Shown: positions 47,040 to 57,101, counted from the first letter of the stretch. The stretch is 64,000 nt of DNA from Herbiconiux aconitum (GCF_024979235.1 NZ_JANLCM010000001.1:1674001-1738000), one strand, 5' to 3'. Program-made: numbers and translations. The notes: a model not told the origin generated them from the sequence alone.

Positions 47040-48341
47040 ATGACCAGCCCCTGGCTCGCCCGACCCGGCGACCTGGCCCCGGCTCGCCCCCGTCAGGTCG
47101 TGCACGAATCGTGGGAGCGTTCCCGCCGCCTCGACCTCGACCCCGAACGCCTGCTCCCCGCGCTCGAGGTCGCTGAGGACAGCCTGGCCGACTTCCGGCT
47201 GGCGCATCCGCTCGCTCCGGTGCTGCCGGTCATTCGCAAACTGCTGGTGCGCGACGCCGAAGGATCGGGCCTCCTGGTCGCCGTGGGCGACGAGATGGGG
47301 CGGCTGCTCTGGGTCGAGGGCGACAACGCCTCGAAGCGGAGCGCCGAGGAGATGCGGTTCGTCGAGGGCGCCGGATGGTCGGAACGGCAGGTCGGCACCT
47401 CGGCCCCCGGCACGGCGTTGGAGCTCGACCACGGCATCCAGATCCACGACGAAGAGCACTACGCTCTCCGGGTGCACGGCTGGAGCTGCACGGCGGTGCC
47501 GGTGCACGATCCGGAAACCCGACGCATCCTTGGCGTCATCGACATCACAGGCGACGCGCGCGCCGTCGATCCGCACACCCTTCCTCTGATCGAAGCGACC
47601 GCCGCGGCGGCCGAAGCGGAACTGATGGTGCTGCGACTGCGAGCCTTACGCGACAGCGAAGGTGCAGAACCCCGGATGCGCATCGCCGGGTTCGCGCGGG
47701 GCTCGCGACCCGGGGCGCCCCGGTCCACCGCCTACCCGCGGGAGCGCGCCGCCCTCCCGCGACCGGTATCGATGCACGTGCTCGGCCGCGACATCGGGGA
47801 GCTCACCACGCCCGCCGGAACCCTGGAGTTGAGCACCCGCCACTCCGAGATCGTGACCGTGCTCGCCTGGCACCGCGAAGGGCTTTCTGCCGCCCGTCTA
47901 GCCGACCTCGTCTACGACGACGCGGAGGCGACGGTCACCCTGCGAGCGGAGATCGTGCGGCTGCGGCGCATCCTCGCGTCCGTCGGCGGCGTGGAGCTGG
48001 AGTCGAGGCCGTACAGGCTGAGCGTGCCGATTGAGCTCGACGCGCACCACGTCATCTCGCTGCTGGACCGCGGCGCGCACCGGGTGGCGCTCGCGGCATC
48101 GCGCGGACTCCTGTTGCCGGGGTCGGAGGCGCCGGGGGTCGCCGAGATCCGCGACGTCGTGCGGGGCCGACTACGTGAGGCGATCCTCACGGATGCCTCC
48201 ATCGACGTGCTCCTCGACTACGCCGCGACGGACGACGCGCAGGATGACGCCGAGGTGTGGACCGCCGCCCTGCGCCTGCTGCCCCCGCGCTCCCCGAAAC
48301 GGGCCGGCGTCGTGGCCCACCTCGAGGCACTCGAGCGGTAG
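47040..48341 (+). CDS. GAF-domain transcriptional regulator
   Basis: A 433-residue regulator. A GAF domain spans about residues 55-195 (SGLLVAVGDEMGRLLWVEGD, then WSERQVGTSAPGTALELDH and SCTAVPVHDP). The C-terminal half has a winged-helix region (LTTPAGTLELSTRHSEIVTVLAW and AEIVRLRRILASVGGVELES), close to OmpR-type DNA-binding folds. In actinobacteria such proteins lie beside acetaldehyde/aldehyde dehydrogenase plus DUF779 genes, here 3 kb downstream. It probably regulates alcohol/aldehyde oxidation (inference). ATG 47040; a frame open to 46908 has no similarity. Confidence 0.78.
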   Translation: MTSPWLARPGDLAPARPRQVVHESWERSRRLDLDPERLLPALEVAEDSLADFRLAHPLAPVLPVIRKLLVRDAEGSGLLVAVGDEMGRLLWVEGDNASKRSAEEMRFVEGAGWSERQVGTSAPGTALELDHGIQIHDEEHYALRVHGWSCTAVPVHDPETRRILGVIDITGDARAVDPHTLPLIEATAAAAEAELMVLRLRALRDSEGAEPRMRIAGFARGSRPGAPRSTAYPRERAALPRPVSMHVLGRDIGELTTPAGTLELSTRHSEIVTVLAWHREGLSAARLADLVYDDAEATVTLRAEIVRLRRILASVGGVELESRPYRLSVPIELDAHHVISLLDRGAHRVALAASRGLLLPGSEAPGVAEIRDVVRGRLREAILTDASIDVLLDYAATDDAQDDAEVWTAALRLLPPRSPKRAGVVAHLEALER

Positions 48342-48420
48342 AGGACGATTCCGGACGATCGGCACGAGGTCGCCGACGAACGGTGCGGTGACGGATGCGC
48401 GGCGCGCGCACGCTGGAACC

Positions 48421-49665
48421 ATGACCACCAGTGACACCCGTTCCATCCCCGTTCCCCCCGCATCGCATCCGGACACCACATCCATCTCACTCGCCGGTAC
48501 CGCCGGCACCACTCCCACCCCCACTCGCGGCTCCTGGCTCGGCGTCGCCTCGCTCGGCCTCGGCGTCTTCGCCCTGGTGATGGGCGAGTTCCTGCCCGCC
48601 AGCCTGCTGTCCCGCATCGCCGGCGACCTGGGGGTCTCCGAAGGCCTGGCCGGCCAGTCGGTGACGGTCACGGCCATCGTCGCCGCGATCGCCGGCATCG
48701 GGCTCCCGGTGCTGCTGCCGCGACTGGACCGCCGCATCGTGATGCTCGGCCTGACCGCGCTCGCCATCGCTTCCGATCTGCTCGTGGCACTGGCGCCGAA
48801 CTATCCCGTGCTGCTGGCCGCGCGCATCCTGCTCGGCATCGCGATCGGCGGATTCTGGGCCCTCTCGCTCGCGATGACCGCCCAGCTCGTGCCCTCCCAC
48901 CACCTCGGCCGGGCGATGACCGTCGTCAACACCGGTGTCTCGCTCGCCACGGTCGCGGCGATTCCGCTCGGCACCTTCCTCGGCGAGATCTGGGGGTGGC
49001 GCTGGGTGTTCGTGCTCGCCGCCGGCATCGGCGCCGTCGCCTTGCTCGTGCAGATCGTGGTGCTCCCGTCGGTGGCGCCAAGCGGCGCCCCCGGGTTCCG
49101 CGCGCTCGGCTCGACCCTGCAGTCCCGCCTGGTGCTGCTCGGACTCGTCGCCGTGGCCCTGATCGCCGGCGGTCACTTCACCGGCTTCACCTACATCCGC
49201 CCCGCCGCCGAATCGATCGGCGGTCTCGATGCCACGGGTCTCGCCATGTTGCTGCTCGTCTACGGAGTGGCTGCCTTCGCCGGCAACCTGATCAGCGGAC
49301 CGCTCGCCGACCGCTGGCTGCGCGGCGCCGTGCTGGTCTTCCCCGTCGCGATGGGCGCCGGCATGGCGGTCTTCGCGCTCGGCGGGGGCAGTGCGGGCAG
49401 CACCATCGCCTCCGTCGCGCTGTGGGGGCTCGCGTTCGGCGGCATCCCGACGCTCCTGCAGACCTGGATGGCGCGGGCCGAGCCCGAGCGGCTCGAGAGC
49501 GTCGGCGGTCTCGTGGTGGCCACGTTCCAAGTCGCCATCGCCGTGGGCGCCGTGGTCGGCGGAGTGCTGGTCGACGCCGTCGGCGTGCACACGGCCCTGG
49601 TCGTGGGCGGCATCGCGGGAATCGCGGGCGGGGTGCTTCTCAGCAGCCTCCGCCGTCGCGCCTGA
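48421..49665 (+). CDS. MFS transporter, DHA1-type exporter
   Basis: A 414-residue membrane protein with twelve predicted transmembrane segments starting near residue 40. Features are LGVFALVMGEFLPASLLSRIAGDLGVSEG, RLDRRIVMLG and ARILLGIAIGGFWALS, typical of the DHA1/arabinose-efflux branch of MFS. The substrate is unknown, probably a drug or sugar. It lies 79 bp after the GAF regulator. ATG 48421; the preceding region shows no clear promoter. Confidence 0.9.
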   Translation: MTTSDTRSIPVPPASHPDTTSISLAGTAGTTPTPTRGSWLGVASLGLGVFALVMGEFLPASLLSRIAGDLGVSEGLAGQSVTVTAIVAAIAGIGLPVLLPRLDRRIVMLGLTALAIASDLLVALAPNYPVLLAARILLGIAIGGFWALSLAMTAQLVPSHHLGRAMTVVNTGVSLATVAAIPLGTFLGEIWGWRWVFVLAAGIGAVALLVQIVVLPSVAPSGAPGFRALGSTLQSRLVLLGLVAVALIAGGHFTGFTYIRPAAESIGGLDATGLAMLLLVYGVAAFAGNLISGPLADRWLRGAVLVFPVAMGAGMAVFALGGGSAGSTIASVALWGLAFGGIPTLLQTWMARAEPERLESVGGLVVATFQVAIAVGAVVGGVLVDAVGVHTALVVGGIAGIAGGVLLSSLRRRA

Positions 49666-49692
49666 GCCTCGAACGTGCCCTGAGCGCCGGCG

Positions 49693-50556
49693 TCACGCCA
49701 CGCTCAGGGCCGCGTGCTCCCGACGCCACTCGCTCGGTGACGCCCCGGCGAAGCGCCGGAAGGCGCGGCTGAACGCGACATCCGATCCGTACCCGAGCAT
49801 CGCCGCGGTCTGCGAGACGCTGAGGCCCTCGCGGCCGAGGAGCTCCATCGCCCGCGCCATCCGCACGCGTGCGAGATATTTCAAGGGCGGATCGCCGACC
49901 GTGGCATGGAAGCGTTCCGAGAAGATCGAGCGCGACGACTGCGCCACGCGGGCGAGGCTCGCCACGGTCCAGGGCGAGCTCGGGTCGGAGTGGATCGCCT
50001 CGAGGGCGAGCGCGATCTGCGGATCGCGCAGCGAGATCAGCCAGTTCGAAGTGTTCGAGCCGCAGCCGCTCTCGATCCAGGTGCGGATCGCTGAAGCCGC
50101 GACCACGTTCGCCAACGCCGTGACGACGGAGGCGGAACCCGGGCGAGCTCTCGACTGCTCCGCGCGCATCCCGGCCAGAAGCGACGCCACCAACGGCTCG
50201 CGCAGCACGAAGCCGCACGCCACCAGGAGCTCCGGCAGGCACAGACCGATGGCGGGAGCCGCGGAGGAGTCGAGCAGCATCGTGCCGCTCGAGACCTCGG
50301 CGTCGTCGGTGACCGTGAGGGTGTGTGTTCCGCCGCGCGGGAGCAGCAGGAAGTCGCCCGCGCGCACGGTGGCGGATTCGCCGCGACGGTCGATGCGCAC
50401 CGACCCCGCGGCCACGTGATGGAACGTCACGGTGTCGCCCGCGAAGCTTGTGCGCGAGCCCGAGGCGAGTCGTGAGGTCTCGAAACCGGTCACCGTCCAA
50501 CGCAGGCGCGCGATGAGATCGCTCAGCGGATCGCCCGACGTCGCCACAGATGTCAT
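49693..50556 (-). CDS. AraC-family regulator with cupin-like sensing domain
   Basis: A 287-residue regulator. Residues about 30-130 hold a cupin-type ligand domain ([19 protein letters not shown]), residues about 190-285 two helix-turn-helix units ([21 protein letters not shown] and [22 protein letters not shown], then [11 protein letters not shown]). It converges with the MFS gene and diverges from the aldehyde dehydrogenase (125 bp between starts), so it may control either. Confidence 0.88.
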   Translation of the reverse strand: MTSVATSGDPLSDLIARLRWTVTGFETSRLASGSRTSFAGDTVTFHHVAAGSVRIDRRGESATVRAGDFLLLPRGGTHTLTVTDDAEVSSGTMLLDSSAAPAIGLCLPELLVACGFVLREPLVASLLAGMRAEQSRARPGSASVVTALANVVAASAIRTWIESGCGSNTSNWLISLRDPQIALALEAIHSDPSSPWTVASLARVAQSSRSIFSERFHATVGDPPLKYLARVRMARAMELLGREGLSVSQTAAMLGYGSDVAFSRAFRRFAGASPSEWRREHAALSVA

Positions 50557-50680
50557 GAGAGAGACAAGGATGCGCGGCCGCTCCGCATTCCCGGCGCAAC
50601 CGGATGCAACCTCCCGCGGCGTAGCGTCGGGCCCAGTCGACACTGTCGTCGACAAGGAGCATGCATCTCAAGGAGCAGCA

Positions 50681-52267
50681 ATGACCCTCACCGACCGCCC
50701 CGACACCGGAGCCTCCGAGGCCGCCGCCGAGCCCACGGCCTCCCCCACCGTCTACGCGAACCCGGGAACCGCCGGAGCCGTCATGAGCTACCGGCCGCGC
50801 TACGACAACTACATCGGCGGCGACTACGTGCCGCCGGCGAACGGCCAGTACTTCCAGAACCCCTCGCCCGTGACCGGCCAGGTGTTCACCGAGATCGCCC
50901 GGGGCACCGCACCCGACGTCGACCGGGCCGTCGAAGCCGGGTGGAAGGCCTTCGGCGCGTGGGGCAAGACGAGCGTCGCCGAGCGCGCCGTCATCCTCAA
51001 CAAGATCGCCGATCGCATGGAGGCGAACCTCGAACTCCTCGCCGTGGCCGAGACCTGGGAGAATGGCAAGCCGGTGCGCGAGACCCTCGCCGCCGACATC
51101 CCGCTCGCCATCGACCACTTCCGTTACTTCGCCGGGTGCATCCGGGCGCAGGAGGGCGGTATCTCCGAACTCGATCACGACACCGTGGCCTACCACTTCC
51201 ACGAGCCGCTGGGCGTCGTGGGGCAGATCATCCCGTGGAACTTCCCTATCCTCATGGCCACCTGGAAGCTCGCCCCGGCGCTCGCCGCGGGCAACTGCGT
51301 GGTGCTGAAGCCGGCCGAGCAGACACCGGCCAGCATCCATGTCTGGCTCGACCTGATCAAAGACCTGCTGCCCGCCGGCGTGCTCAACATCGTGAACGGG
51401 TTCGGCATCGAAGCGGGCGCGCCGCTCGCGTCGCATCCGAAGATCCGCAAGATCGCGTTCACCGGCGAGACCACCACAGGCCGCCTGATCATGCAGTACG
51501 CGAGCGAGAACCTCATCCCGGTCACGCTGGAGCTGGGCGGCAAGAGCCCGAACGTGTTCTTCGCCGACGTGGCCGACGAGAAAGACTCCTTCTACGACAA
51601 GGCGCTCGAGGGGTTCACCTTCTTCGCGCTCAACCAGGGGGAGGTCTGCACCTGCCCGTCGCGCGCGCTCGTGCAGCGCTCGATCTACGACGGCTTCGTG
51701 GCCGACGGCCTCGATCGGGTCGCGAAGGTCAAGCAGGGCAACCCGCTCGACGTGTCGACGATGATCGGGGCGCAGGCCTCGAACGACCAGCTCGAGAAGA
51801 TCCTCAGCTACATGGACATCGGCAAGCAGGAGGGCGCCAAGCTGCTCACGGGCGGCGAGCGGGCCGACCTCGGCGGCGAGCTGAGCGGCGGCTACTACGT
51901 GCAGCCGACGGTGTTCGAGGGGCGCAACGACATGCGCATCTTCCAGGAGGAGATCTTCGGGCCGGTGCTCGCACTCACGAGCTTCAACGACTACGACGAC
52001 GCGATCTCCCTCGCCAACGACACGCTCTACGGGCTCGGCGCCGGCGTCTGGTCGCGCTCCGGATCGCAGCTCTACCGCGCGGGCCGGGCCATCCAGGCGG
52101 GCCGCGTCTGGTCGAACACCTACCATCAGTACCCGGCGCACGCGGCCTTCGGCGGCTACAAGCAATCGGGCATCGGGCGGGAGAACCACCGCATGATGCT
52201 CGACCACTACCAGCAGACGAAGAACCTCCTCGTCTCCTACGCCGACGGGCCGATGGGCTTCTTCTGA
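50681..52267 (+). CDS. Aldehyde dehydrogenase, ExaC/acetaldehyde type
   Basis: A 528-residue NAD(P)-dependent aldehyde dehydrogenase. Active-site Cys is near residue 323 ([15 protein letters not shown]), the general-base Glu near 284 ([12 protein letters not shown]), and [19 protein letters not shown] binds the cofactor. The N-terminus has a ~25-residue polar leader before [18 protein letters not shown] 50681 follows AAGGAG; upstream in-frame sequence belongs to the divergent promoter. It overlaps the DUF779 gene by one base, a linkage typical of acetaldehyde dehydrogenases. Confidence 0.93.
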   Translation: MTLTDRPDTGASEAAAEPTASPTVYANPGTAGAVMSYRPRYDNYIGGDYVPPANGQYFQNPSPVTGQVFTEIARGTAPDVDRAVEAGWKAFGAWGKTSVAERAVILNKIADRMEANLELLAVAETWENGKPVRETLAADIPLAIDHFRYFAGCIRAQEGGISELDHDTVAYHFHEPLGVVGQIIPWNFPILMATWKLAPALAAGNCVVLKPAEQTPASIHVWLDLIKDLLPAGVLNIVNGFGIEAGAPLASHPKIRKIAFTGETTTGRLIMQYASENLIPVTLELGGKSPNVFFADVADEKDSFYDKALEGFTFFALNQGEVCTCPSRALVQRSIYDGFVADGLDRVAKVKQGNPLDVSTMIGAQASNDQLEKILSYMDIGKQEGAKLLTGGERADLGGELSGGYYVQPTVFEGRNDMRIFQEEIFGPVLALTSFNDYDDAISLANDTLYGLGAGVWSRSGSQLYRAGRAIQAGRVWSNTYHQYPAHAAFGGYKQSGIGRENHRMMLDHYQQTKNLLVSYADGPMGFF

Positions 52268-52671
52268 TGACTGAGACCCCCTCCCGGGTCGAGGTGACGG
52301 ATGCCGCAGCCGACATGCTGCGGCATCTCGCCGCCACGAACGGGCAACTCATGTTCCACCAGTCGGGCGGGTGCTGCGACGGGTCTTCGCCGATGTGCTT
52401 CCCCGTCGGGATGTTCCGGGTCGGGGCGTCCGACATCCTGCTCGGCACCTTGCACGTCGAGGGCACCTACCCCATCGAGGTGTACATGTCGCGGGCCCAG
52501 TTCGAGTATTGGAAGTACACGCACCTCACGATCGACATCGTCGACGGGCGGGGGAGCGGCTTCTCGATCGAGGCGCCCGAAGGCAAACGGTTCCTCATCC
52601 GCTCCCGGATGCTCGTTGACAGCGAACTCGAAGCATTCGGCCTCGCGACTCACGGGGCGGTGTCGCCCTAG
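52267..52671 (+). CDS. DUF779-domain protein
   Basis: A 134-residue protein of the DUF779 family. The cysteine-rich motif QSGGCCDGSSPMCFP suggests metal or thiol chemistry; YMSRAQFEYWKYTHLTIDIV and GSGFSIEAPEGKRFLIRSR are typical. The gene is almost always encoded beside aldehyde dehydrogenases, so it likely supports that enzyme; the mechanism is unknown. Its start overlaps the dehydrogenase stop (TGATG). Confidence 0.88.
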   Translation: MTETPSRVEVTDAAADMLRHLAATNGQLMFHQSGGCCDGSSPMCFPVGMFRVGASDILLGTLHVEGTYPIEVYMSRAQFEYWKYTHLTIDIVDGRGSGFSIEAPEGKRFLIRSRMLVDSELEAFGLATHGAVSP

Positions 52672-52688
52672 TTCGGGCATCCGCTCGT

Positions 52689-52694
52689 TAGCCT
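52689..52694 (+). promoter_or_regulatory. -10 box TAGCCT before a leaderless gene
   Basis: TAGCCT lies six bases before ATG 52701, shortly after the DUF779 stop. Confidence 0.35.
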
Positions 52695-52700
52695 GGGCAC

Positions 52701-53378
52701 ATGTCGACGATCAGGCATCCGGTGGGCCCGCAACCCAAGAAGGTGTACTGGCGACGGCGGCTGGTGGTGTTGCTGCTGGCGCTGGCCATCATCGCCATCG
52801 TGGTGTTGATCGTGGTGCGGCCGGGCTCCGGTGCGGCCGACGCGAGCAACGGCGGCATCCACGCCGGCCCTCCGCCCACCACGGCCTCGACGGATGCGGC
52901 CACGACAGACTCCGACGCGACGTCCACCCCCGGCGCCGTCGACGCGCCCTCCACCACTCCGGCCGGCGAGGTGGTGGCCTGCGCCGCGGGGAACATCTCG
53001 ATCACGCCGGTGACGGATGCCGCCAACTACGACGCCGCCACCAAGCCGCAGCTCTCGTTCACCATCACGAACACGGGTTCCGAGGCGTGCAAGATCAACG
53101 CCGGCACCTCGCAGCAGATCTACACGATCACGAGTGGCCAGGAGACCTATTGGGTCTCCACCGACTGCCAGACCGACCCCTCCGACACGCAGGCCGTGCT
53201 CGAGCCGGGTGTCGCCGTGTCGTCCACACCGTTCACCTGGGATCGCACGCGCTCGTCGAAGGACACGTGTTCAGGCGGCGATCGCCCGCAGGTTCCGGCG
53301 GCCGGCGCGTCGTACCACCTGAATGTGCAGGTGGCGGGCATCGATTCGGTCGATTCGCAGCAGTTCATCCTCAACTGA
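52701..53378 (+). CDS. Membrane-anchored extracytoplasmic protein, unknown
   Basis: A 225-residue protein with one transmembrane segment (about residues 21-43, RLVVLLLALAIIAIVVLIVV), a Thr/Ala/Pro-rich linker (about 48-95) and a C-terminal immunoglobulin-like domain containing four Cys (VACAAGNI, EACKIN, STDCQT, KDTCSG) that could form two disulfides outside the cell. The pattern LSFTITNTGSEACKINAGTS resembles DUF4232-like domains. The function is unknown. Confidence 0.75.
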   Translation: MSTIRHPVGPQPKKVYWRRRLVVLLLALAIIAIVVLIVVRPGSGAADASNGGIHAGPPPTTASTDAATTDSDATSTPGAVDAPSTTPAGEVVACAAGNISITPVTDAANYDAATKPQLSFTITNTGSEACKINAGTSQQIYTITSGQETYWVSTDCQTDPSDTQAVLEPGVAVSSTPFTWDRTRSSKDTCSGGDRPQVPAAGASYHLNVQVAGIDSVDSQQFILN

Positions 53379-53449
53379 CCGATGGCCTCGGCCTGGCATG
53401 CCGTTTCGGGTCGATCGGCGTAGGTTCGTGCAGCGTGGGTAACGAAGTG

Positions 53450-53770
53450 ATGCGAGTGTGGACGGCCACGATCCTGACCTCCGACCGGGAGGCGTACATC
53501 GCCCTGGTGGAGCGGACGGGTCTCAAGGAGCACAGTGGAATCGCGGGGCACATCCGGTCGTGGGTGCTCGCCCGCGACCTCGATGCGGGCTACACCGAGA
53601 TCAAGACCATGTCGTTGTGGGAGTCACGAGAGGCCATCGAGGCGTTCGCCGGTTACGACATCGACCGATCGGTCTCGTACCCCGAGGAGGCCAGGTATCT
53701 GATCGAGAACTCGCCGTGGGCGGCCCACTACGACGTCGCCATGGACTCGTGTCAGGGCATCCCGGCGTGA
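53450..53770 (+). CDS. Ferredoxin-like (ABM-type) small protein
   Basis: A 106-residue protein with the alpha/beta pattern of dimeric alpha+beta barrel monooxygenase-like proteins: MRVWTATILTSDREAYIALV, then IRSWVLARDLDAGYTEIKTMSLWESREAI. Catalytic function cannot be stated. A longer start (GTG 53435, preceded by TAGGTT 8 bp upstream) is possible and would add five residues. Confidence 0.6.
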   Translation: MRVWTATILTSDREAYIALVERTGLKEHSGIAGHIRSWVLARDLDAGYTEIKTMSLWESREAIEAFAGYDIDRSVSYPEEARYLIENSPWAAHYDVAMDSCQGIPA

Positions 53771-53774
53771 GCCA

Positions 53775-54005
53775 CTACTTGTAGAAGAGTGCTGCCCAGA
53801 CCAGAACGGCCGCCAGGGCCACCAACGCGCAGACCAAGGCCACGATTCCGGCCAGGCGGAGGCGCGGGCGTGCGGTGGGGTAGTAACGGCGCTGGATTCG
53901 TCGCTCCCGGCGACTTCGCTTCGTCGAGGGCACGGATGCGACGCTACGCGCGCTCGCGGTCGGGCGGGTGACGGCTGTGTGAACGCGGGCTGGGAATCCG
54001 CTCAC
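53775..54005 (-). CDS. Small basic membrane protein, unknown
   Basis: A 76-residue protein: an Arg-rich N-terminal half (STKRSRRERRIQRRYYPTAR) and a single C-terminal hydrophobic helix, LAGIVALVCALVALAAVLVW. GTG 54005 is the only reasonable start. It diverges from the carboxylesterase gene and converges with the ABM-type gene. No family is recognised. Confidence 0.55.
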   Translation of the reverse strand: MSGFPARVHTAVTRPTASARSVASVPSTKRSRRERRIQRRYYPTARPRLRLAGIVALVCALVALAAVLVWAALFYK

Positions 54006-54039
54006 AGGCGCGGTTGGTCAGCCGTTCACCTGCCGGTTG

Positions 54040-54045
54040 TAGCAT
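54040..54045 (+). promoter_or_regulatory. -10 box TAGCAT of the carboxylesterase (leaderless)
   Basis: TAGCAT lies six bases before GTG 54052. TTGGTC (54014-54019) is a possible -35 box, but the 20-bp spacing is long. Confidence 0.4.
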
Positions 54046-54051
54046 TCAGGC

Positions 54052-55611
54052 GTGACCGTCACGACGTTCCGCACCGGCGCCCTGGAGGTCGCCGTGACGG
54101 GCGGCGTCGTGCGCGGCGTCGAGCGCCGGAGGCTGGGGCTGCGGCACTGGCGCGGAATCCCGTTCGCGGCTCCGCCGGTCGGTTCGCTGCGATTCCGTGC
54201 TCCCCGCGCGGTCGTGCCCTGGTCGGGTGTGCGCGACGCCTCTGATTTCGGCCCCATCTCGATGCAGTCGCGCAACGGCAACTTCATCGGCGCCGCCCGC
54301 ACGACCCCGATGTCGGAGGATTGCCTCACGGTCAACGTTCTGCGCCCGGCGACGGATGCGCAGGGCCTGCCCGTCATGGTCTTCGTGCACGGCGGCGCCT
54401 ACAGCGTCGGGTCGTCGGCTGAACACCCACGCAACGGTGAGGCGCTGGTGCGTGATGGCGGTGTGGTCTACGTGAGCTTCAACTACCGGCTGGGTGCCCT
54501 GGGCTACCTCGACTTCACGCGCTTCTCGACTCCGGAGCGCCCGCTCGAATCGAACCTCGGCCTCCGCGACCAGGTCGCCGCGCTCGAATGGGTGCGCGAC
54601 AACATCACCGCTTTCGGCGGCGACCCCGCGAACGTCACCTTATTCGGCGAGTCCGCCGGCGCCAACGCCGTCACCACCCTCATGGCCACGCCCGCCGCCC
54701 GCGGGCTGTTCGCCCGCGCGATCGCGCAGAGCGATCCGGCGAACGCCATCTACCTGCCCGAGATGACCGCGGTGTGGGCTCAGGAGTTCGTCGAGCTCCT
54801 GAGCGACTCGATCGACACCGACGGCGTCGAATCGACCTCCGACGACATCGCCGGCCAGATGCTCGCGGATGCCGCGGCCGCCGAGCTGGTGGAAGCCGCC
54901 GTCTCGCTCACCCTGAAGACCCCCGACGCGCATCCGGGAACCATCGTGCTCTCCCCGGTGATCGACGGCGACTTCCTGCCCGAACGGCCGCTCGACGCCT
55001 TCAAGGAGGGGCGAGCCGCTCCGGTGCCCCTCATCATCGGCACCAACGACCGCGAAGGATCGCTGTTCACCGGCCGACTCGACATCCTCGCCACGACGCC
55101 CAAGCGCATCCGTGCCATCTTCTCGCGCACCAAGAAGAGCGCGCGCAAGGCGATCAAGGCCGAGTATCCGGGTCTGCCGGCCAAGCGACCCGCCGCCGAC
55201 TTCGGGGGCGACTACGCGTTCTGGTATCCGACCGTGAAGGTCGCCGAACGTCACGCCCGATTCCAGCCCGTGCATTTCTACCGTTTCGACATCGCGCCGC
55301 GGCTTGTGCGGATCGCGGGCTTCGACGCCACCCACGGCCTCGAGCTCTACGCCATCTTCGACCGGATGAACAGCTGGTTCGGTCGCACCATGACCTCGCT
55401 CGGCGGACGGCGTGCCTTTCTCGCCGCGAGCCGACGGATGCGCGCCCACTGGCTGGCCTTCGCCCTCGACGGGCGGGTCGACGAGACCGTGTGGCCCCGC
55501 TACGACGAAGACGAGCGGCTGACGCTCATCATCGACTCGACGGATCGGGTCGAAGCCGACCCCCGCGGGTCGCGCCGCTTGGCGTGGCAGGCCTTCGTTC
55601 CGCACGTCTGA
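54052..55611 (+). CDS. Type B carboxylesterase
   Basis: A 519-residue alpha/beta hydrolase. The oxyanion region is VFVHGGAYSVGSS and the nucleophile Ser near residue 201 lies in FGESAGANAV. GLRDQVAALEWVRDNITAFGGDP is the family signature of type B carboxylesterases (p-nitrobenzyl esterase, acetylcholinesterase relatives). The acidic residue is likely in NDREGSLF and the His in FDATHGLELYAIF. No signal peptide is seen, so it is probably cytosolic. Natural substrate unknown. Confidence 0.92.
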   Translation: MTVTTFRTGALEVAVTGGVVRGVERRRLGLRHWRGIPFAAPPVGSLRFRAPRAVVPWSGVRDASDFGPISMQSRNGNFIGAARTTPMSEDCLTVNVLRPATDAQGLPVMVFVHGGAYSVGSSAEHPRNGEALVRDGGVVYVSFNYRLGALGYLDFTRFSTPERPLESNLGLRDQVAALEWVRDNITAFGGDPANVTLFGESAGANAVTTLMATPAARGLFARAIAQSDPANAIYLPEMTAVWAQEFVELLSDSIDTDGVESTSDDIAGQMLADAAAAELVEAAVSLTLKTPDAHPGTIVLSPVIDGDFLPERPLDAFKEGRAAPVPLIIGTNDREGSLFTGRLDILATTPKRIRAIFSRTKKSARKAIKAEYPGLPAKRPAADFGGDYAFWYPTVKVAERHARFQPVHFYRFDIAPRLVRIAGFDATHGLELYAIFDRMNSWFGRTMTSLGGRRAFLAASRRMRAHWLAFALDGRVDETVWPRYDEDERLTLIIDSTDRVEADPRGSRRLAWQAFVPHV

Positions 55612-55649
55612 CGCCGACCCACCCAGCTCACCCGCTCGCGCCCCGTTCG

Positions 55650-55725
55650 AAACGACGGATTTTGGGGCCGTTCGACCGAAACGACGGAGGGTGGGGCCGT
55701 CGCTGCCGCTTTCCCCCGTCGATTC
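55650..55725. repeat. Triple-arm palindromic element, copy 3 (intergenic)
   Basis: Arms AACGACGGAT (from 55651), AACGACGGAG (from 55680) and inverted CCCCGTCGATTC (from 55714) have the same 29- and 34-nt spacing as copies 1 and 2. The third arm is two mismatches from the consensus CTCCGTCGTTTC. It lies between the convergent carboxylesterase and radA, where it may also help end transcription. Confidence 0.75.
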
Positions 55726-55778
55726 GGGCATCCGGACGCCAGGCGGCGGCCGGGGGCGGGCCAGGGGCCGAGCGGGCG

Positions 55779-57101
55779 CTACCCGAAGGCGCGACCGAGC
55801 GCCTTCACGAGCTGACGCACGTCGTCGTCGATGATCGTCGTGAAGCCCAGACGACGGGCTTCGGATGCGCGGGTGCGGCTCGACGAGACCGGCCGCACCT
55901 CTCCCGCGAGGCTGATCTCGCCGAAGGCCGCGAGGTCGTGTGCCAGCGGCTTGTCGTTCGAGGCCGAGGCCAGCGCCAGTGCGATGGCGAGATCGGCCGC
56001 CGGCTCGGTGAGTTTCACCCCGCCGACGGTGGAGACGTAGACGTCTTGATCACTCAGCTTGATGCGCGCCCGCCGCTCGAGCACCGCGAGAATCATTGCC
56101 ACCCGCGAGGAGTCGACCCCGTTGGTGACCCGGCGCGGGTTCGGCGACGGCGTCGACACCACGAGCGCCTGCACCTCCACGGGCAGCGCCCGCCGCCCCT
56201 CGAGGGCGACGGTGACGCAGGTGCCCGACACCGCATCCGACCCTCGCGAGAGGAACAACCCGCTCGGGTCGGGCACCTCGGCGATGCCATCCGACGTCAT
56301 CTCGAAGCAGCCCACCTCATCTGTCGGCCCGAAGCGGTTCTTGAGCGCCCGCACGAAGCGCAGAGAGGTCTGCCGATCGCCCTCGAACTGGCACACCACG
56401 TCGACCAGGTGCTCCAGCACCCGCGGCCCCGCGATCGACCCGTCTTTCGTGACGTGGCCCACGAGCAGCACCGGCAGCGACCGCTCCTTCGCCACCCGAA
56501 TGAGAGAGGATGCCACTTCCCGCACCTGCGTGGGCGACCCGGCCGCCGAGTCGAGCGACGACGACGAGACCGTCTGCACCGAGTCGACGATGACCAGATG
56601 GGGCTGCACCGCGTCGATCTGGCCGAGCACGGTGGCCAGATCGGTCTCGGCCGCCAGCATGAGGGTGGAGGAGAGCGAGTGGGTGCGCTCGGCCCGGAGC
56701 TTGACCTGGGAGACCGATTCCTCGGCCGAGACGTAGAGCACCCGAAGGTGCTCCTCGGCCGCCTTCGCCGCGACCTCGAGGAGCAGTGTCGATTTGCCGA
56801 CGCCGGGCTCGCCGGAGAGCAGGATGGCGGCCCCGGGCACCAGCCCGCCACCGAGCACGCGGTCGAATTCGCCGATTCCGGTGGCCCAGTGGGCCGCGAC
56901 GTCGGAGGAGATCTCGGTGATTGGCCGGGCGATGCGCGCCGCGTCGAGCACTGTGGCGCGCACCGCACGCGAGATGCCCTCGTTCTCGGCCGACGACACG
57001 ACGGTGCCCCAGGACTGGCACTCGCCGCAGCGCCCCACCCACTTCGCGGTCTGCCACCCGCACTCGGTGCAGCGATACGCGGTGGAGGTTCTGCTGGCCA
57101 T
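55779..57101 (-). CDS. radA: DNA repair protein RadA
   Basis: A 440-residue RecA-related branch-migration ATPase. The N-terminal C4 zinc finger is YRCTECGWQTAKWVGRCGECQSWGT, Walker A is GEPGVGKSTLLLEV, the RadA motif KNRFGPTDE is present, and the C-terminal Lon-like domain ends near the stop. ATG 57101 (MASRTSTAY) matches family starts; an in-frame ATG at 57131 is less likely. Confidence 0.95.
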   Translation of the reverse strand: MASRTSTAYRCTECGWQTAKWVGRCGECQSWGTVVSSAENEGISRAVRATVLDAARIARPITEISSDVAAHWATGIGEFDRVLGGGLVPGAAILLSGEPGVGKSTLLLEVAAKAAEEHLRVLYVSAEESVSQVKLRAERTHSLSSTLMLAAETDLATVLGQIDAVQPHLVIVDSVQTVSSSSLDSAAGSPTQVREVASSLIRVAKERSLPVLLVGHVTKDGSIAGPRVLEHLVDVVCQFEGDRQTSLRFVRALKNRFGPTDEVGCFEMTSDGIAEVPDPSGLFLSRGSDAVSGTCVTVALEGRRALPVEVQALVVSTPSPNPRRVTNGVDSSRVAMILAVLERRARIKLSDQDVYVSTVGGVKLTEPAADLAIALALASASNDKPLAHDLAAFGEISLAGEVRPVSSSRTRASEARRLGFTTIIDDDVRQLVKALGRAFG

